Of a stretch of 64,000 bases of DNA, positions 62,984-64,000 are shown piece by piece (position 1 is the stretch's first letter; each line of letters begins with the position of its first letter). The notes beneath the pieces are model-generated. The model saw only the letters and a program-made list of their open reading frames with translations. It did no database searches and had not been told where the DNA came from. The position numbers and the translations under genes were made by a program. This DNA is from Sipunculus nudus (lineage: Eukaryota; Annelida; Sipuncula; Golfingiida; Sipunculidae), in assembly GCA_026874595.1 (NCBI GenBank), contig CM049314.1, forward strand, positions 23,261,729 through 23,325,728. The letters run 5' to 3'.

Positions 62984-64000
62984 TCACGAATTCTCGCCAA
63001 ATTGCTTTCCTTTGAGTGCGCTGCGCAAGCGCGGCCAAAACGAAGTCACGTGACCTTCGGAACAATCCCTTGGCCACTCAATATACGTCTGTCTTCGGAG
63101 AATATTCACCAGCGTGCGCGGCATGTCAGACACAGGAACATCTTCCAACAGGACCAGAACTAGTTTGTCGACGCCGCGTTCTATTAAATGGAGCCGCGCC
63201 ATGTGCATTTCGAATTTACACCACCCGCTGCTCATGAAGCCTCGTGACAGGACAAGTAAGGTCTTACGACTGTTGGAAATACTTTTGACAATATTTTCTT
63301 CAATGGCAATCCCAGGTACGAAGTCTCTTTGGTGAATACAGAGGCGCATTGGATTCTCACATTCTTCAATGTTCGGCAGAAGTTCATCGCATACCCAGTC
63401 AATATCATTTTCACAGTGAGCAACAAAAGCATCGTACACGAAACTGCCCTGATCCTCCGAAAGCTCCTCGTACAGGGCCCGCCTGATTCTAAACTGGAGG
63501 AAGGCGTACTTAATATCCCATCTGAATCGGTATATAAACACGGAAATACAAAGCAAAACGGCCAGCAAACCAGAAAAACTTAATGTCGCGTAAAGCCACC
63601 CGATATCGAAACATTTTCTTTCCAAGTACGGCAGAATGTAGCTTTTTAACTGTGTCATGTTCACTCTGTTTCCGTCAATATAACAATGCGTATCATGAAG
63701 TGCATGGAAATACTTACTCCTGTCGTGTAACCATCGCAAGAAATTGAGGGACTCGCACGAGCATTCCAAAGGATTCCCGTCCAAACGAACCACAAATCTA
63801 CGCTGTTTACTTCTTTCACAAACTCTGTCAAAAGTCTTCATTGCGTTTACCCCGAGGTATCGCAGTTTGTTTTTTGATATATCAACCATGTCTAGTATAT
63901 TCAGATTATCTAGATTTAAACTAAAATTTAACATGTTATTGTTAACTAGGCGTAATCTCCGTAATTTCGTATTGTTGCTAAGGAGATGTGGGTGCATTTC
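62984..64000 (-). CDS. Toll-like receptor, C-terminal 337+ residues (5' end outside window)
   Basis: Frame is open to the window edge, so the start lies outside; the stop is TGA 62986-62984. Positions are counted from the Met at 63997. Residues 1-60 are the last leucine-rich repeats (LRRLRLVNNN, LDMVDISKNKLRYLG). 75-130 is an LRR C-terminal cap (NPLECSC, C105, C129). About 134-157 is a single transmembrane helix. About 186-330 is a cytoplasmic TIR domain with box 1 YDAFVAH (188-194), box 2/BB loop RDFVPG (224-229, keeping the Pro needed for MyD88-type signalling in known TLRs) and box 3 FW (320-321). Family role: plasma-membrane or endosomal pattern recognition signalling through TIR adaptors. 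The visible part has no intron. The specific TLR class cannot be assigned without the ectodomain. Confidence 0.93.
   Translation of the reverse strand, partial: EMHPHLLSNNTKLRRLRLVNNNMLNFSLNLDNLNILDMVDISKNKLRYLGVNAMKTFDRVCERSKQRRFVVRLDGNPLECSCESLNFLRWLHDRSKYFHALHDTHCYIDGNRVNMTQLKSYILPYLERKCFDIGWLYATLSFSGLLAVLLCISVFIYRFRWDIKYAFLQFRIRRALYEELSEDQGSFVYDAFVAHCENDIDWVCDELLPNIEECENPMRLCIHQRDFVPGIAIEENIVKSISNSRKTLLVLSRGFMSSGWCKFEMHMARLHLIERGVDKLVLVLLEDVPVSDMPRTLVNILRRQTYIEWPRDCSEGHVTSFWPRLRSALKGKQFGENS

Noticed and set aside
63016-63583. Plus-strand open frames opposite the TLR
   Set aside because: Antisense shadows of the TIR-encoding sequence.

Overview
This is a 64 kb stretch of animal nuclear DNA: AT-rich, mostly non-coding, with short exons, long introns and many small transposons. 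It is most likely from a marine mollusc, probably a bivalve clam. That placement is inference. It rests on a dispersed repeat with hairpin ends (TTTTTAGCTCAGCTGACT at the 5' end, GACCCATGGGTCACTTGTTT at the 3' end), on AGGTCAAAGGTCAAGGTCA-rich repeats, on tRNA-derived SINEs, on a Helitron-type helicase-endonuclease fossil, and on an invertebrate-style Toll-like receptor.

Layout. 1-7 kb: repeats only. A 3.5 kb satellite (2242-5742) is built from 45-bp and 33-bp units in a higher-order arrangement. It is bracketed by two copies of half a MITE and followed by a fold-back element. 7-17 kb: no gene recognised. It holds SINEs, AT and G runs, a decayed PHD-like zinc-finger fragment, and a diverged ~330-bp tandem repeat carrying two CTCF-consensus sites. 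17.3-42.7 kb (+): one complete gene, a TBC1D24/Skywalker orthologue. Ten coding exons with consistent GT-AG splice phases give a 560-residue TBC + TLDc protein. Its introns are packed with transposons: three Helentron-like elements in the same orientation (one keeping broken helicase and endonuclease sequence), several hAT-type MITEs, a SINE and other TIR elements. 42.7-49.2 kb: no gene recognised. 49.3-56.3 kb (-): a tandem pair of two-exon genes for secreted PAN/apple-like + SRCR-like proteins. Each copy has a different single-nucleotide lesion. 56.3-63 kb: mostly repeats and unassigned sequence. 62.98-64 kb (-): the 3' part of a Toll-like receptor gene (LRR, LRR-CT, membrane segment, TIR), cut by the window edge.

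No operon-like relationship is expected. TBC1D24 acts in endosomal and synaptic vesicle traffic. The SRCR pair and the TLR are candidate innate-immune genes that happen to be neighbours. The most interesting observations are the same-orientation Helentron-like family with its coding fossil, the independently damaged SRCR pair, the repeat-borne CTCF-like and DR1 motifs, and the higher-order satellite whose units are all multiples of three.
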